Shown in pieces: positions 20,614 to 29,739 of a stretch of 64,000 nucleotides of DNA. Each line of letters starts with the position of its first letter. The first letter of the stretch is position 1. Origin of the DNA: JACADW01 sp963747985 (GTDB lineage Bacteria; Acidobacteriota; UBA6911); assembly GCA_963747985.1 (NCBI GenBank), contig CAVVHG010000010.1, forward strand, positions 1 through 64,000. The letters are read 5' to 3'. Both the position numbers and the translations under genes were made by a program. The notes below the pieces were generated by a model, which was not told the DNA's origin, made no database searches, and saw only the letters and a program-made list of their open reading frames with translations.

Positions 20614-21297
20614 TCAAGCTCCATCGAAGAGGAGAGCTGCTCCGGACGGCACCGCTATTGCGCGATAGCGGTAGCATCCGATCCGTGGAGACTGGATCCG
20701 GCGAGCCGCACAGGTCAGCTGTTGGGAAAACTCCGGAGCCACAAGAAAAATTCTGGGCGGAGCAGAGAAGTTGATCCCCTGCCCCTGATACAACTTTCGG
20801 AGAATCGGCACATTCCCGACGATCCAGTCGTACTCGAAAACAGCCCGCAGGAGCATGCCGTCGTTGGGCGCAGCCTCGAGAGCGATCACCACCAGTTGAC
20901 TCAGGCCGTCCACGGCAAGCAGGTCGATCGTGCGGGACAGACCGCAAGGAACGGCACCGTCAATTGCTCGCAAGCCGCTTTCGAGGGCGGCGGCGTTTGC
21001 GTTCAGGAGTCGGAGGATTTCGTCCTTACCCGGGGCTGCGGCCGGACGCGCCACGGTGACGATGGGGTCGGAGCGAACCGCAGGCTGCCGGCCGGAGGCG
21101 GAGGGAGCCTCGCCAGCGGCCGACGAGCTCGTTGCGTGCCCGGGGGGTTGGGTCAGGAAAAGGTGGACCACATCCTCCACGCCTCCTGCCGGCCGTCTTT
21201 CCGGATTCGACGAATTCGGCTGTGAGTGACTGGCCAGTTCCTGGGATTCTGGCGCCTGTTCCGCGGTCATTGCGTTTTCATCTTTCGATTCAATCAA
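20614..21297 (-). CDS. NucS/DUF91-like PD-(D/E)XK-fold protein with degenerate active site
   Basis: About 227 aa. The first 85 residues are Pro/Ser/Ala-rich and probably disordered. The rest follows the order of NucS/DUF91-type nucleases: a helix around DEILRLLNANAAALESGL, the core strand TIDLLAVDGLSQLVVIALEA, then FEYDWIVGN and a final IFLVAPEF ... YRYRAIAV block. In active relatives the second core strand reads IELK; here it is IALE, so the catalytic Glu and Lys are absent. TTG 21297 overlaps the ParA stop; ATG 21270 is an alternative. The overlap implies it works with ParA. The fold is inferred from motif order. Confidence 0.62.
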   Translation of the reverse strand: MIESKDENAMTAEQAPESQELASHSQPNSSNPERRPAGGVEDVVHLFLTQPPGHATSSSAAGEAPSASGRQPAVRSDPIVTVARPAAAPGKDEILRLLNANAAALESGLRAIDGAVPCGLSRTIDLLAVDGLSQLVVIALEAAPNDGMLLRAVFEYDWIVGNVPILRKLYQGQGINFSAPPRIFLVAPEFSQQLTCAARRIQSPRIGCYRYRAIAVPSGAALLFDGA

Positions 21298-22292
21298 TCT
21301 GAATCTTCACGTTCCTCAGACGACTCTGGCAAGGCGCCGCCGGCGATCTTTTCTATCATTGCCGAATAAGACGATCGGGCCGGATAGGGGAAATCCTCCA
21401 CACTTCCAGTCTCTGACTCCGATTCATCATCAGACCGGGGAACCGGCTCCATGGTATGGATGTATTCCTCGGTTGTCCGCAAGATCTCGGCCGCTCCGGA
21501 AGAGGCATCGACTTCGGCAGCCGTGACTTTCCGCACACCGGCCAGCACCTCCTCGGACAGTTGCTCGTAGTCTTTTTGTCCGATCGCGTGTTTATCGAAA
21601 TCGCCGATAGGCACTCCGTGATCCACGGTTTCTCTGAGCCGAATATTGTAGCGAACGACCGTATTGAAAACCTTGTCCTCGAATTTCTCCCGAACTTTCT
21701 TCAGCACTTCCCGAGAATAGCGCGTCCTCGTGTCGAACATCGTCACGAGGGCCCGGGGCGCGATCAGATGGCCGGACGTTGCTTCGATCATGACCATCAT
21801 ATCTGTCAGCTTGGCAATCCCCCGAAGGGAAAACAAACTCATGTCGATGGGGATGATAGCCTCCGAACTGGCACGAAGCGCATTAAAGCACAGGTGTCCG
21901 ATGCTGGGAGGACAATCGATTATGATGAAATCACACGGTTTCTCCAGACGCTCGATCGCTTCCAGAAGCCTCTTCTCCCTGCCGTCCTCGCCTGCCAACT
22001 CCTGTTCCACGGCGCAAAGCATCAAATCAGAAGGGGCCATGTCGAAGTTTTCCTTGACCGAAACGATCACATCATCGAGTCCGACCGCTCCCGTCCGCGC
22101 CGGAGACATCACGTGATATATATTTCTTTCAGGATTGCACTCAATGTTGAGCCCCATCGTGGCATGAGACTGAGGGTCGAGGTCGATTAGCAGCACCTTT
22201 TGCCCTTTCAAAGCCAGGCAAGACGAAAGATTAATAGCCGTAGTGGTTTTCCCGCATCCGCCCTTCTGGTTCGCGACTGCAATGACTCTCAT
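21294..22292 (-). CDS. ParA/Soj-family ATPase with acidic C-terminal extension
   Basis: A 332-aa ParA-type ATPase. The deviant Walker A is NQKGGCGKTTTAINL (signature Lys10, P-loop Lys15). Walker A' is VLLIDLDPQSHATMG and the B-like strand is CDFIIIDCPPSIGHL. About 80 residues beyond the usual end are rich in Ser, Glu and Asp. Such ATPases position DNA, protein clusters or plasmids on the nucleoid. No ParB or clear parS is nearby; the coupled NucS-like protein may be its partner. ATG 22292 follows aaggaggg, and a good promoter lies 45 bases upstream. Confidence 0.9.
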   Translation of the reverse strand: MRVIAVANQKGGCGKTTTAINLSSCLALKGQKVLLIDLDPQSHATMGLNIECNPERNIYHVMSPARTGAVGLDDVIVSVKENFDMAPSDLMLCAVEQELAGEDGREKRLLEAIERLEKPCDFIIIDCPPSIGHLCFNALRASSEAIIPIDMSLFSLRGIAKLTDMMVMIEATSGHLIAPRALVTMFDTRTRYSREVLKKVREKFEDKVFNTVVRYNIRLRETVDHGVPIGDFDKHAIGQKDYEQLSEEVLAGVRKVTAAEVDASSGAAEILRTTEEYIHTMEPVPRSDDESESETGSVEDFPYPARSSYSAMIEKIAGGALPESSEEREDSD

Positions 22293-22336
22293 TCGCCCTC
22301 CTTCTTGGCTTTCCTTTGTCAAAAACCGCCACAACC

Positions 22337-22364
22337 GTTATAGCCGATGTCACACGGGAGTCAA
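22337..22364 (-). promoter_or_regulatory. sigma-70-type promoter of the ParA operon
   Basis: On the minus strand, ttgact (22364-22359) and tataac (22342-22337) are separated by 16 bases, each with five of six consensus matches. Transcription would start near 22330, about 38 bases before the ParA start codon. Sequence inspection only. Confidence 0.6.
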
Positions 22365-22539
22365 GCCAATAACACAATATATAGCAGCTGATTCTCTAAC
22401 AGCCCCAATATGTTGAAATGGGGAGGGGTCCAATAGGTCTTTTCGGCGATGTATGGGAACGACCGGGGCTATCCAAACGCGATCGCAGCCTGGCTACGGT
22501 GAGTACCCTGGTTGCTCTGAACCGTACGGAGCAGTTGCG

Positions 22540-22932
22540 GTTCCACCTCCAAATTTCAAGCAGCAGGCCAATGCGGCCATTGCCGACGCCGGGCCCGGCT
22601 TGAAGTGGTTCGTGCCGGATGCCCTGCCGCTCACGCAGCTGGATGTGACGGGACACTACGAATTGGCAGACCTGGAGCAAACGTTGCGGGCGCAGGGCGC
22701 AGAACTGGTCATAGCCGGACGGCAGACCGAGATGCGTAATTGGCGCACAGACAGGGGACTTCCTGAAACCGAACAGGGCATCCGGCATTTCCCGACCTTG
22801 CGAAAGGCGGTGGGCGCTTATCGCGCAATGCTCGCGGCGGGGAATTCCAGCGCAGCCTTTGCGGGAGGTAGTCAGTCCAGCGCCACACCCGGCCCAGCTG
22901 TTTCACCGGGCGCGGGCTCCGAAACGAGTTGA
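22540..22932 (+). pseudogene. SulP sulfate permease, STAS-domain remnant
   Basis: The frame encodes about 130 residues of the cytoplasmic STAS domain that ends SulP anion transporters: FKQQANAAIADAGPGLKWFV, then LTQLDVTGHYELADLEQTLR and ELVIAGRQTEMRNW. The membrane part (about 400 residues) is absent, and no start codon with a ribosome site is seen. The sequence upstream to the ParA promoter is unrelated. Confidence 0.72.
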
Positions 22933-23003
22933 AGCAGGCATGATCGCCTGCAGCACAGGTTCGGGTGAGTTTTTCGACCATACGCGGAACCAGCAAAAAC
23001 AAA

Positions 23004-23066
23004 AACCGCAGAGACTCAGGGAACGCATGGCCAAGTCTTCTTTGCGCTCTCTGTTTCTCTGCGGTT
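23004..23066. repeat. accgcagaga-type inverted repeat, copy A
   Basis: aaccgcagaga (23004-23014) pairs exactly with tctctgcggtt (23056-23066), with 41 bases between. Similar accgcagagac sequences occur at 39776 and 42706. It follows the SulP remnant and may act as a terminator or be a dispersed element. Confidence 0.65.
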
Positions 23067-23120
23067 CGGTGTTCTGCCGGAACCGGGAACGGGGGGAGTC
23101 CCCGGAGCGGCAGAGCAGAC

Positions 23121-23426
23121 CTACATGCCGTGGCCTTCCTTGACCATGGTCGCAATGTTCTGGCCGCCCTCTACCCTGTAATGTACGGTAGCCATGCCGT
23201 TTGCCGCCAGCTTGCCCTCCTTCTTGGTTTCGGCGTTCAGGACAAACGTGGTCTTCGTCTCCTTGCCCTGCACCTTGTGCTCTATCACCAGCGAGTTTTC
23301 GTCTACGGAAACGACCTTGCCCTTGGCCTCCAGGGTCTTCGGGGCCTTCGCCTTCGCGGTCTGGGCGAAACCCGCCACCGACATCACCAACAGCAGTCCT
23401 ACCATCACAGCCACAGACTTCTTCAT
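23121..23426 (-). CDS. small exported protein (DUF5666-like)
   Basis: A 101-aa protein with a Sec leader (MKKSVAVMVGLLLVMSVAGF, cleavage after AQ). The mature part is strand-rich: LEAKGKVVSVDENSLVIEHK and ATVHYRVEGGQNIATMV. This looks like an OB-like DUF5666 domain, as in many small Acidobacteriota proteins. ATG 23426 follows aggaag. It is convergent with nothing and reads away from the two-component genes, but lies downstream of them on the same strand. Role unknown. Confidence 0.65.
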   Translation of the reverse strand: MKKSVAVMVGLLLVMSVAGFAQTAKAKAPKTLEAKGKVVSVDENSLVIEHKVQGKETKTTFVLNAETKKEGKLAANGMATVHYRVEGGQNIATMVKEGHGM

Positions 23427-23554
23427 ATTTCTTCCTCTCCTTTTCATGAATGTCATGCTTTCGAGATGGAAGGATACTCAACCCGCCTTAAGGCAGGATT
23501 AAGCCAATATTATTTGTATTTAATCTCCGGAGCCGGGTGAGGGGTAGCGAGCGA

Positions 23555-24979
23555 TCAGGTGGCATGTTCCGATCTGCGTGGCGCCAATGGGAGCGTGAGG
23601 CGGAAGATGCTGCCTTGCCCGGGGCGGCTTTCAACTGCCACTCGTCCGCGATGCTCCCTGACGATCCACTCGACCAGGCTCAGCCCCAGGCCCGTGCCCT
23701 CGGTCCCGCTGGTACGTGAAGGGTCTCCCCTGTAGAATCGCTCGAACACATGCGGCATCGACTGCTCCGGGATCCCGATGCCGTTGTCGATCACCTCGAG
23801 GACTGCTTCGTTGCCCTGCGTTTTCACCCGCACCTCGACAGAACCACCCGCAGGCGTGAACTTGATGGCGTTGTCTATGAGATTCAGAATCGCGCGCTCG
23901 AGCCAGCTGGAATCGCCGGTCACCACGGCATCGTCCGTGTGGCGGGCGCTGAGGCTGATGCTTTTGCTGGAGGCGACCGGCTCCATCTGTTCGACGAGAG
24001 AATGGGCGAGGGCCGACAGGTTGGCCGTGTCGCGTGCAAGTTCGATCTGCCCCGCCTCCGCCCGGGCAAGAGTGAGCATCTGGTTTATCATGCGTGAGAG
24101 TTTTTCGAATTCCTCCAGTTGGCTCTCCAGCACACGGCGGCACTCGCTTCCGGCGCCGGCGTGGGCGAGCGCGATCTCGGCCTCCCCCCGAAGCGCGGTC
24201 AGCGGCGTCCTGAGCTCATGCGATATGCTCGCGGTGAACTCCTTCATTTGTGCGACCGCCTTCTCGAGGCGTTCGAGAACTTCATTGAACGCGGTGGCCA
24301 ACCGGTCCAACTCATCCCCGGCACCCCGGACCGGCAGCCGTCTATGCAGATCGGAAATACCTATGTCCCGCGCGGCGTCCCCGATGGCTTCGACAGGTCG
24401 CAGCACTCGCCCCGCCATCCACCACCCCAGGACCAGCGCGAGCAGGGTGCCGCCCGGCACCAGCCAGAGGGAGATCCGGCGGAAGTGGCTCAGGGCGAGG
24501 TCTCTCGGTGTGACGGAGACTCCGATCTGGAAGAGATAGGACCGGCCGTTCGCGCCCCGCACCACGTCGCTTGTGACGAGCAGGTTCGCCTGGTCGGTCT
24601 GTATGCTGCTCTGCCCTGGAGATCCCGCCAGTTCCTTCACTTCCTCAGGAGTGTACTGAAAACGCATCGCCTCCATTTCAGGCGAACGCGCGATCAGAAC
24701 ACCGTTTGTCGCATCGTATATCTGGAAGTAACGCGTGGCGGTGGCAACAAAAGAGGCTTCGTCAGGATCGGAGGCATCATACACGAACCTGGGCTGGTTC
24801 CCGTCAAAGTGGAGGTAACCACGGAGCGCGTTGCCTCTCTCGGACAACTCCTGCGCCAGCGACCGATCCAGCTGATACTCCAGCAGGTCGTAGAACAAGG
24901 CGCTGACTCCCGCCAGCAGCAACGTGAACACCGCCGCGTAAGTGAGCGTCAGTTTCGTTCGCAGCTTCAGGGGCTTCAT
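23555..24979 (-). CDS. HAMP-domain sensor histidine kinase
   Basis: A 474-aa sensor of the OmpR-partner class. Two transmembrane helices flank a periplasmic domain (roughly residues 12-34 and 170-190), then a HAMP linker (AGRVLRPVEAIGDAARDIG). The phosphoacceptor motif is ISHELRTPLTALRGE. The ATPase part has NLIDNAIKFTP, DNGIGIP and GTGLGLSLVEWI. ATG 24979 overlaps the response-regulator stop (ATGA), so the pair is co-translated. The signal is unknown; a heavy-metal or envelope sensor of the CusS type is plausible. Confidence 0.93.
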   Translation of the reverse strand: MKPLKLRTKLTLTYAAVFTLLLAGVSALFYDLLEYQLDRSLAQELSERGNALRGYLHFDGNQPRFVYDASDPDEASFVATATRYFQIYDATNGVLIARSPEMEAMRFQYTPEEVKELAGSPGQSSIQTDQANLLVTSDVVRGANGRSYLFQIGVSVTPRDLALSHFRRISLWLVPGGTLLALVLGWWMAGRVLRPVEAIGDAARDIGISDLHRRLPVRGAGDELDRLATAFNEVLERLEKAVAQMKEFTASISHELRTPLTALRGEAEIALAHAGAGSECRRVLESQLEEFEKLSRMINQMLTLARAEAGQIELARDTANLSALAHSLVEQMEPVASSKSISLSARHTDDAVVTGDSSWLERAILNLIDNAIKFTPAGGSVEVRVKTQGNEAVLEVIDNGIGIPEQSMPHVFERFYRGDPSRTSGTEGTGLGLSLVEWIVREHRGRVAVESRPGQGSIFRLTLPLAPRRSEHAT

Positions 24980-25650
24980 GCGGGCGTGTCCGTGAGTTGA
25001 TATCCAACCCCTCGGATCGTGTGGATCAGTGTCGGCGAGAATGTCCTGTCGATCTTGTTGCGCAGCCAATTGATGTGCACGTCGACGACGTTGCTGATGC
25101 CATCGAACTGGATGTCCCACACGTGCTCTATGATCATGGTGCGGGTTACGGGGGCATGGGCGTTCCTCAGCAGGAATTCCAGCAACGCGTATTCCTTGGG
25201 CTTCAGCTCAATGCGCCGGCCGGCCCTCTTGACGATGCGAGTGGAGGTGTCCATCTCGAGATCGGCGACGCGCAGCCTGACATCCTCCTTCGGAGCCCGG
25301 CGGAGCAGCGCGCGCACCCTGGCCGAAAGCTCGGCGTACGCGAAGGGTTTGACCAGGTAATCATCTGCCCCGGCGTCCAGGCCTGCCACCTTGTCACGAG
25401 TGTCGCTCTTGGCGGTCAGGATCAGGACGGGCAATTGCGGGTGCTGCGCGCGGATGCGACGCAGAACCTCCAGGCCCGGGAGTCGCGGCAACATGAGATC
25501 CAGGATCACGAGGTCGTACGCAAATCCTTCTGCCTGATGAGCACCGTCCTCGCCATCGTGCGCCACGTCCACAGCGTGGCACTCCTGCTGCAGCCCCTTT
25601 TGGATGAAACCTGCGACCTTCTTGTCGTCTTCCACCACCAGGATGCGCAA
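24976..25650 (-). CDS. OmpR/PhoB-family response regulator
   Basis: A 224-aa regulator. The receiver has VVEDD at the start, the phospho-acceptor Asp51 in VILDLMLPRLPG, and the conserved lysine in DDYLVKPFAY. The winged-helix output domain ends with VVDVHINWLRNKID and the IRGVGYQL signature. This class binds pairs of direct repeats about 11 bp apart; the only such array in the window is at 7863-7935. It is the first gene of a two-gene operon with the sensor kinase. Confidence 0.94.
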   Translation of the reverse strand: MRILVVEDDKKVAGFIQKGLQQECHAVDVAHDGEDGAHQAEGFAYDLVILDLMLPRLPGLEVLRRIRAQHPQLPVLILTAKSDTRDKVAGLDAGADDYLVKPFAYAELSARVRALLRRAPKEDVRLRVADLEMDTSTRIVKRAGRRIELKPKEYALLEFLLRNAHAPVTRTMIIEHVWDIQFDGISNVVDVHINWLRNKIDRTFSPTLIHTIRGVGYQLTDTPA

Positions 25651-25707
25651 GAACGACCTCCGTCCGGCCGAGTTCGAGAGCCTGTTCGCGATTTGCGAGT
25701 CGCCGGA

Positions 25708-25735
25708 ATTATAGACCCGCCGGACTTGGTGTGAA
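25708..25735 (-). promoter_or_regulatory. sigma-70-type promoter of the two-component operon
   Basis: On the minus strand, ttcaca (25735-25730, five of six matches) is followed after 16 bases by a perfect tataat (25713-25708). Transcription would begin about 50 bases before the regulator start at 25650. Confidence 0.6.
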
Positions 25736-26097
25736 GAGTCAAATGGCTGCCGGATCCCTCGCGGCGGGTCCCCGGTCCTGTGAATTGATCATTCGATTCC
25801 GGTGTGCCGGCTTCGGGCCTCCAGTCTTATCGTAATCGGCAACCACGCGCTCACGCGCGGGGCTCCCCGGTAGCAGCCATGGCCCCGGGCGCCGAGGGTG
25901 CGGCACATGAATCAAGCGGGTTGGGTCGAACACTGTGGCTCTTTCGCAGCCGCTCATGCCGCCGCAGCGCCTCAGCGACATCCGCACCGCGACGCGAGAG
26001 AAGCGCGCCGCATGAGGAGAAAGCCTGAGTTCGAGGGGAATTTCGATTTGGGTTAAGGTATGATTCCCCTTTTTTGGCTACCCACGGGAGGGAGTTC
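25736..26097. other. spacer between divergent genes
   Basis: Between the promoter of the two-component operon and the CocE-like gene I find no credible gene or repeat. The end carries a ribosome site (gggagggag) for ATG 26098. Confidence 0.5.
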
Positions 26098-28002
26098 ATG
26101 ATCCGTGTTTTGCTGGCCGTGCTTGCGCTGACGCTCGGGTTCCGTCCCCAGCAGAGCCAGGACACAAAAGCCGTTCGCGAAGAATACACCAAGTTCGAGT
26201 TCGAGATCCCGATGCGTGACGGTCTCAAACTCTTCACCGCCGTCTATGCTCCCAAAGACTCCTCGCAGACCTACCCGATCATGCTGGAGCGGACGCCTTA
26301 TAGCATCGAGCCCTACGGCGTCGACCGCTACCCGGCTTTTCTCGGACCTTCGGAGAAATTCCGGCATTCGGGCTACATCTTTGCCTACCAGGATGTCCGC
26401 GGGCGCTATATGTCCGAGGGAACCTGGGAGGAGATGCGGCCTTACAGGCCGGGCAAGGCCAGCCCGAAAGAGGTCGACGAAAGCACCGACACTTGGGACA
26501 CCATCGACTGGCTGATCAAGAACATCCCGGGCAACAACGGCAAGGTGGGTATGTGGGGAGTCTCCTATCCGGGGTTTTATGTATCGGCGGGGATGATCGA
26601 CGCTCACCCCGCGCTGGTGGCTGCCTCGCCACAGGCCCCGGTAACCGATCTCTACCTTGGCGACGACGCGTATCACAATGGCGCCTACATGCTCGCGGCC
26701 AACTTCGGCTTCTACAGGTTCTTCTGGGAACGCAAGGGACCGCCGTCGCCGGGAGATCGACAGGCACCGTTTGATTTCGGTACGCCCGATGGATACGACT
26801 TCTTCCTCCGCCTGGGCGCCCTTTCCAACGCCAACCTGGCCTACTTCAAGGGCGAAAACCGTTACTGGAACGAGATGGTCGAGAACACAACCTACAACGA
26901 CTACTGGAAGGCCAGGGCGATATGGAAATACCTCAAAGGTATCAGGCCGGCCGTGTTGACAGTCGGCGGCCTCTTCGATGCGGAAGACTGCCAGGGCCCC
27001 CTGCGGACCCATGCCTTCATGGAGCAGAACTCCCCGCCGCCAATCGACATGCTCGTGCTGGGGCCATGGACGCACGGCAGCTGGAGCTGGACCGACGGTG
27101 ACCGTGTCGGCAACATGAATTTCGCGTCGAAGACCGGGGTCTTCTTCCGCGAGGGAATCGAGTTCCCGTTTTTCGAGTACCTGCTGAAAGGAAAGGGTGA
27201 AAGGAATTTCCCCAAAGCGTGGGTCTTCGAGACGGGCACCAACCGCTGGTACCGGCACGAGCAGTGGCCCCCGCGGGAGGCCCAGCCCAAGCCCATCTAT
27301 CTGCAGTCCGGTGGCAGGCTGGGAATGACGGCCGATGCGCAGGAGGGTTACGACGAGTACACCAGCGATCCTCAAAATCCCGTTCCGTATCTCGGTTACA
27401 CGGCCACCGGCATGCGAGGCGACTACATGACCGAGGACCAGCGCTTCGCAGCCCAAAGGCCTGATGTCCTCACCTATGAGACCGAGGTGCTCAGCGAAGA
27501 TCTCAAGATCGCCGGACCCATCGGCGTCAACCTGCTGGTGTCCACAACCGGAACCGACTCCGATTTTGTCGTGAAACTCATCGACGTGTACCCGGGCGAT
27601 TACCCGGACTACAACGCGTCGCAGCGGCAGGATGCTGAGCGGCCGCCCGCACAGGTCACTGCCAACGCAGTGAAGATGGGCGCTTACCAGCAGCTCGTCC
27701 GGGGCGAACCCTTCCGCGGAAAATTCCGCCATGGGTTCGAAAAACCGACGCCGTTCGAACCGGGCAAGCCCGACCGGATCGAGTTTTCGATGCCCGACGT
27801 TTGCCACGTCTTCCGCAGAGGGCACCGGATCATGGTGCAGGTGCAAAGCTCATGGTTTCCCTTGACTGACCTTAACCCGCAGAAGTTTGTCGAGATCCCG
27901 CACGCCCTGCCGGGCGATTTTCAGGAGGCCGCTGAGCGGATCTACAGGGGGGGAGCCGGCGGCTCGCGGCTGACGGTCGGAGTGGTTGGGGGCCGGAACT
28001 GA
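26098..28002 (+). CDS. exported CocE/NonD-family serine hydrolase (X-Pro dipeptidyl-peptidase S15-like)
   Basis: A 634-aa protein with a Sec leader (MIRVLLAVLALTLGF). The alpha/beta-hydrolase core has an oxyanion region FAYQDVRGRYMSEG, the nucleophile elbow GVSYPG with Ser156, and a GPWTHGSW box with the probable catalytic histidine. A C-terminal jelly-roll typical of the family follows (FDVVVKLIDVYPGDYPDYN-like). These enzymes cleave esters, amides or acyl-peptides. ATG 26098 follows ggaggg; the longer frame adds residues before the leader and is rejected. Monocistronic, tail-to-tail with the next gene. Confidence 0.9.
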   Translation: MIRVLLAVLALTLGFRPQQSQDTKAVREEYTKFEFEIPMRDGLKLFTAVYAPKDSSQTYPIMLERTPYSIEPYGVDRYPAFLGPSEKFRHSGYIFAYQDVRGRYMSEGTWEEMRPYRPGKASPKEVDESTDTWDTIDWLIKNIPGNNGKVGMWGVSYPGFYVSAGMIDAHPALVAASPQAPVTDLYLGDDAYHNGAYMLAANFGFYRFFWERKGPPSPGDRQAPFDFGTPDGYDFFLRLGALSNANLAYFKGENRYWNEMVENTTYNDYWKARAIWKYLKGIRPAVLTVGGLFDAEDCQGPLRTHAFMEQNSPPPIDMLVLGPWTHGSWSWTDGDRVGNMNFASKTGVFFREGIEFPFFEYLLKGKGERNFPKAWVFETGTNRWYRHEQWPPREAQPKPIYLQSGGRLGMTADAQEGYDEYTSDPQNPVPYLGYTATGMRGDYMTEDQRFAAQRPDVLTYETEVLSEDLKIAGPIGVNLLVSTTGTDSDFVVKLIDVYPGDYPDYNASQRQDAERPPAQVTANAVKMGAYQQLVRGEPFRGKFRHGFEKPTPFEPGKPDRIEFSMPDVCHVFRRGHRIMVQVQSSWFPLTDLNPQKFVEIPHALPGDFQEAAERIYRGGAGGSRLTVGVVGGRN

Positions 28003-28005
28003 GAG

Positions 28006-28992
28006 TCACCGCGGAATGTGCACGGAAGGCCGCATGATCTCCTTTTCCCCCTCGCGTGTTTCGACCGAGAACAGCTTGTAGTCCCTGTAGCGATGCTGGT
28101 TGCGGTAGATCGTGTGCTGCCAGTCGATCGTCACCATGACCTTGCGGGGCAGCCAGAGCGGTTGCGGGGCGCCTTCAAGACGGACTTCTCCCAGCTCGAC
28201 TTGCGATGTCTGCCTCGCCAGCATGATGTCGTGCCTTGGTGCCAACAGGTCGGTGCGCATTCTCACGATCCGGTACGTGTCGGGATCGATCCATGCCATG
28301 CCTTGGGTGAGTATGAGAGCAGGCGACCCCATGAAATGAAATCGCCCTATCAGCCCCGTCGCTTCGGGCCTCTGGGCAAACCCTATAATGTAAGGCCTGC
28401 GACCCCTGGCCTGCCTCCCGATGTAACGGAACACCGAGCCCGACTGATACATCGGATGAAAGAAGAGCGGGATCGAGGCAAACCCCGACGTCAGAAGATA
28501 GAAGCGGCTCTGATCAATCGGCTCGCCCTTGTCGTTGGTCCGATATTCATCAAGGCTGATCATCTTCTCGCTGCGTCGGGCCACCACCAGGTAGTTGCAC
28601 CTGCTCGTGAGGCTGGGCGAGAATGCCGGCGGTTTCGCCACGTCCTGGGTGATCTGCTCAGTCGAGGCAGTGTTGACGAAATCGCTGAAGAGCGCTTCGA
28701 CGCCTCCGCCCACCTTCTCGAGCAGGAGTGGAAGCTCCTCCTGGGATAGAGCGAACTCGACCTCATCAAGTTCAGGATACTGTTTGATCAGCTCGGCCTG
28801 CGATTGATCGACCACGGATCGGGCGTTTGCGTAAGGCTGGTGCCCCGGGGGCAAGGGTGTTTCGCCTTCCTGGCCGGCAAGGACGCCGCCCGTCCCCATC
28901 CAGACTATGCAGGACGAAAACAACAACCCGGCGCAGTTCGCAATCGGCCGGGATCTGTGCACCCAACCGTGAAGGCGTTGCGCCGGGAGCAT
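28006..28992 (-). CDS. exported hypothetical protein
   Basis: A 328-aa protein starting at ATG 28992 after ggag. A hydrophobic segment near residues 17-40 (PIANCAGLLFSSCIVWMGTG) is a leader or anchor. The mature part has SDFVNTASTEQITQDV, TSRCNYLVVARRSEKMISLD and a beta-rich C-terminus that mentions no catalytic motif. Proteins of this build occur in Solibacter-like genomes as far as I recall, with no assigned role. It ends four bases from the CocE-like gene, tail to tail. Confidence 0.65.
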   Translation of the reverse strand: MLPAQRLHGWVHRSRPIANCAGLLFSSCIVWMGTGGVLAGQEGETPLPPGHQPYANARSVVDQSQAELIKQYPELDEVEFALSQEELPLLLEKVGGGVEALFSDFVNTASTEQITQDVAKPPAFSPSLTSRCNYLVVARRSEKMISLDEYRTNDKGEPIDQSRFYLLTSGFASIPLFFHPMYQSGSVFRYIGRQARGRRPYIIGFAQRPEATGLIGRFHFMGSPALILTQGMAWIDPDTYRIVRMRTDLLAPRHDIMLARQTSQVELGEVRLEGAPQPLWLPRKVMVTIDWQHTIYRNQHRYRDYKLFSVETREGEKEIMRPSVHIPR

Positions 28993-29204
28993 TGTCTCTC
29001 CGTGATCCGGGACCAGGGGCCAAGGCCCGGCCGCAGGTTGCCCCGTCCACAACGGCCGGTCTGCCATACAGAGAATTTATACGCTCTGCCGCCATGTCCC
29101 GCAAATGCGTTTTGCCTGGAGACCGACGGAACTGTTTGCCGATAGTGACTGTGCGAGCGCCCAAGTCGCTCAACGTCATGCTCTCACGACGGGTCGAGGG
29201 TTAT

Positions 29205-29611
29205 CTGTGGTTCAGACAGTGAGGGCTACGAAACTGGCGACGCGTGACAGGCAGCCTGCCCTGGAGGGACGCTGTTCAACCCATTCAGGGTTGACATCTT
29301 CTGATCATCCTGATCCCCGGGGTTTGCACCCCGGGCTGTTCTATTCGACGCTTTCAGCGTCGTCGGTGTCGATCGCGGCTGGCATCTGTGAGGCATCCCG
29401 CCACCGGCGAGTCAATGGGCTGAACGGCATGGTCACTCTCAGTCCCCGCGCGCAGTACGTCGGACTCGACCCCGAAGGGGGTCGAACAGATCAGCCCGGG
29501 GTGCAAACCCCGGGGAGGGTCGGATCTGCCGCAAGGCCCAACCCTGAAGGGGTTGGACAGCGATCACCTGACGAGACGACGTCACTTCGATCCCCACTGT
29601 CTGAATCACAG
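29205..29611. mobile_element. foldback/MITE-like element, copy 1
   Basis: Terminal inverted repeats ttcagacagtg (29211-29221) and cactgtctgaa (29595-29605) bound a 395-bp segment; with mismatches they extend outwards by about six bases. Inside are nested hairpins: ccccgggg-type arms near 29318 and 29498, gacgctttcagcgtc, and tcgacccc gaa ggggtcga. The left and right halves are also inverted copies of each other, so the whole element can fold back. No coding frame is credible. A second copy is at 50987-51499. Confidence 0.8.
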
Positions 29612-29739
29612 GAGGGTTTTCACTTGTCTGGCACTCTCCCGCAGGATGTACTATCATGCCGTCCCGTACGGAGGCAACCGGAAGCACTCTGCCGCGAAAA
29701 GAGGATTACCGAAGACGACTCGTACCGATATAGCCCGGC

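Noticed and set aside
22365..22445. A parS-like site upstream of ParA
   Set aside because: The AT-rich stretch has no repeated or palindromic centromere-like unit that I could define.
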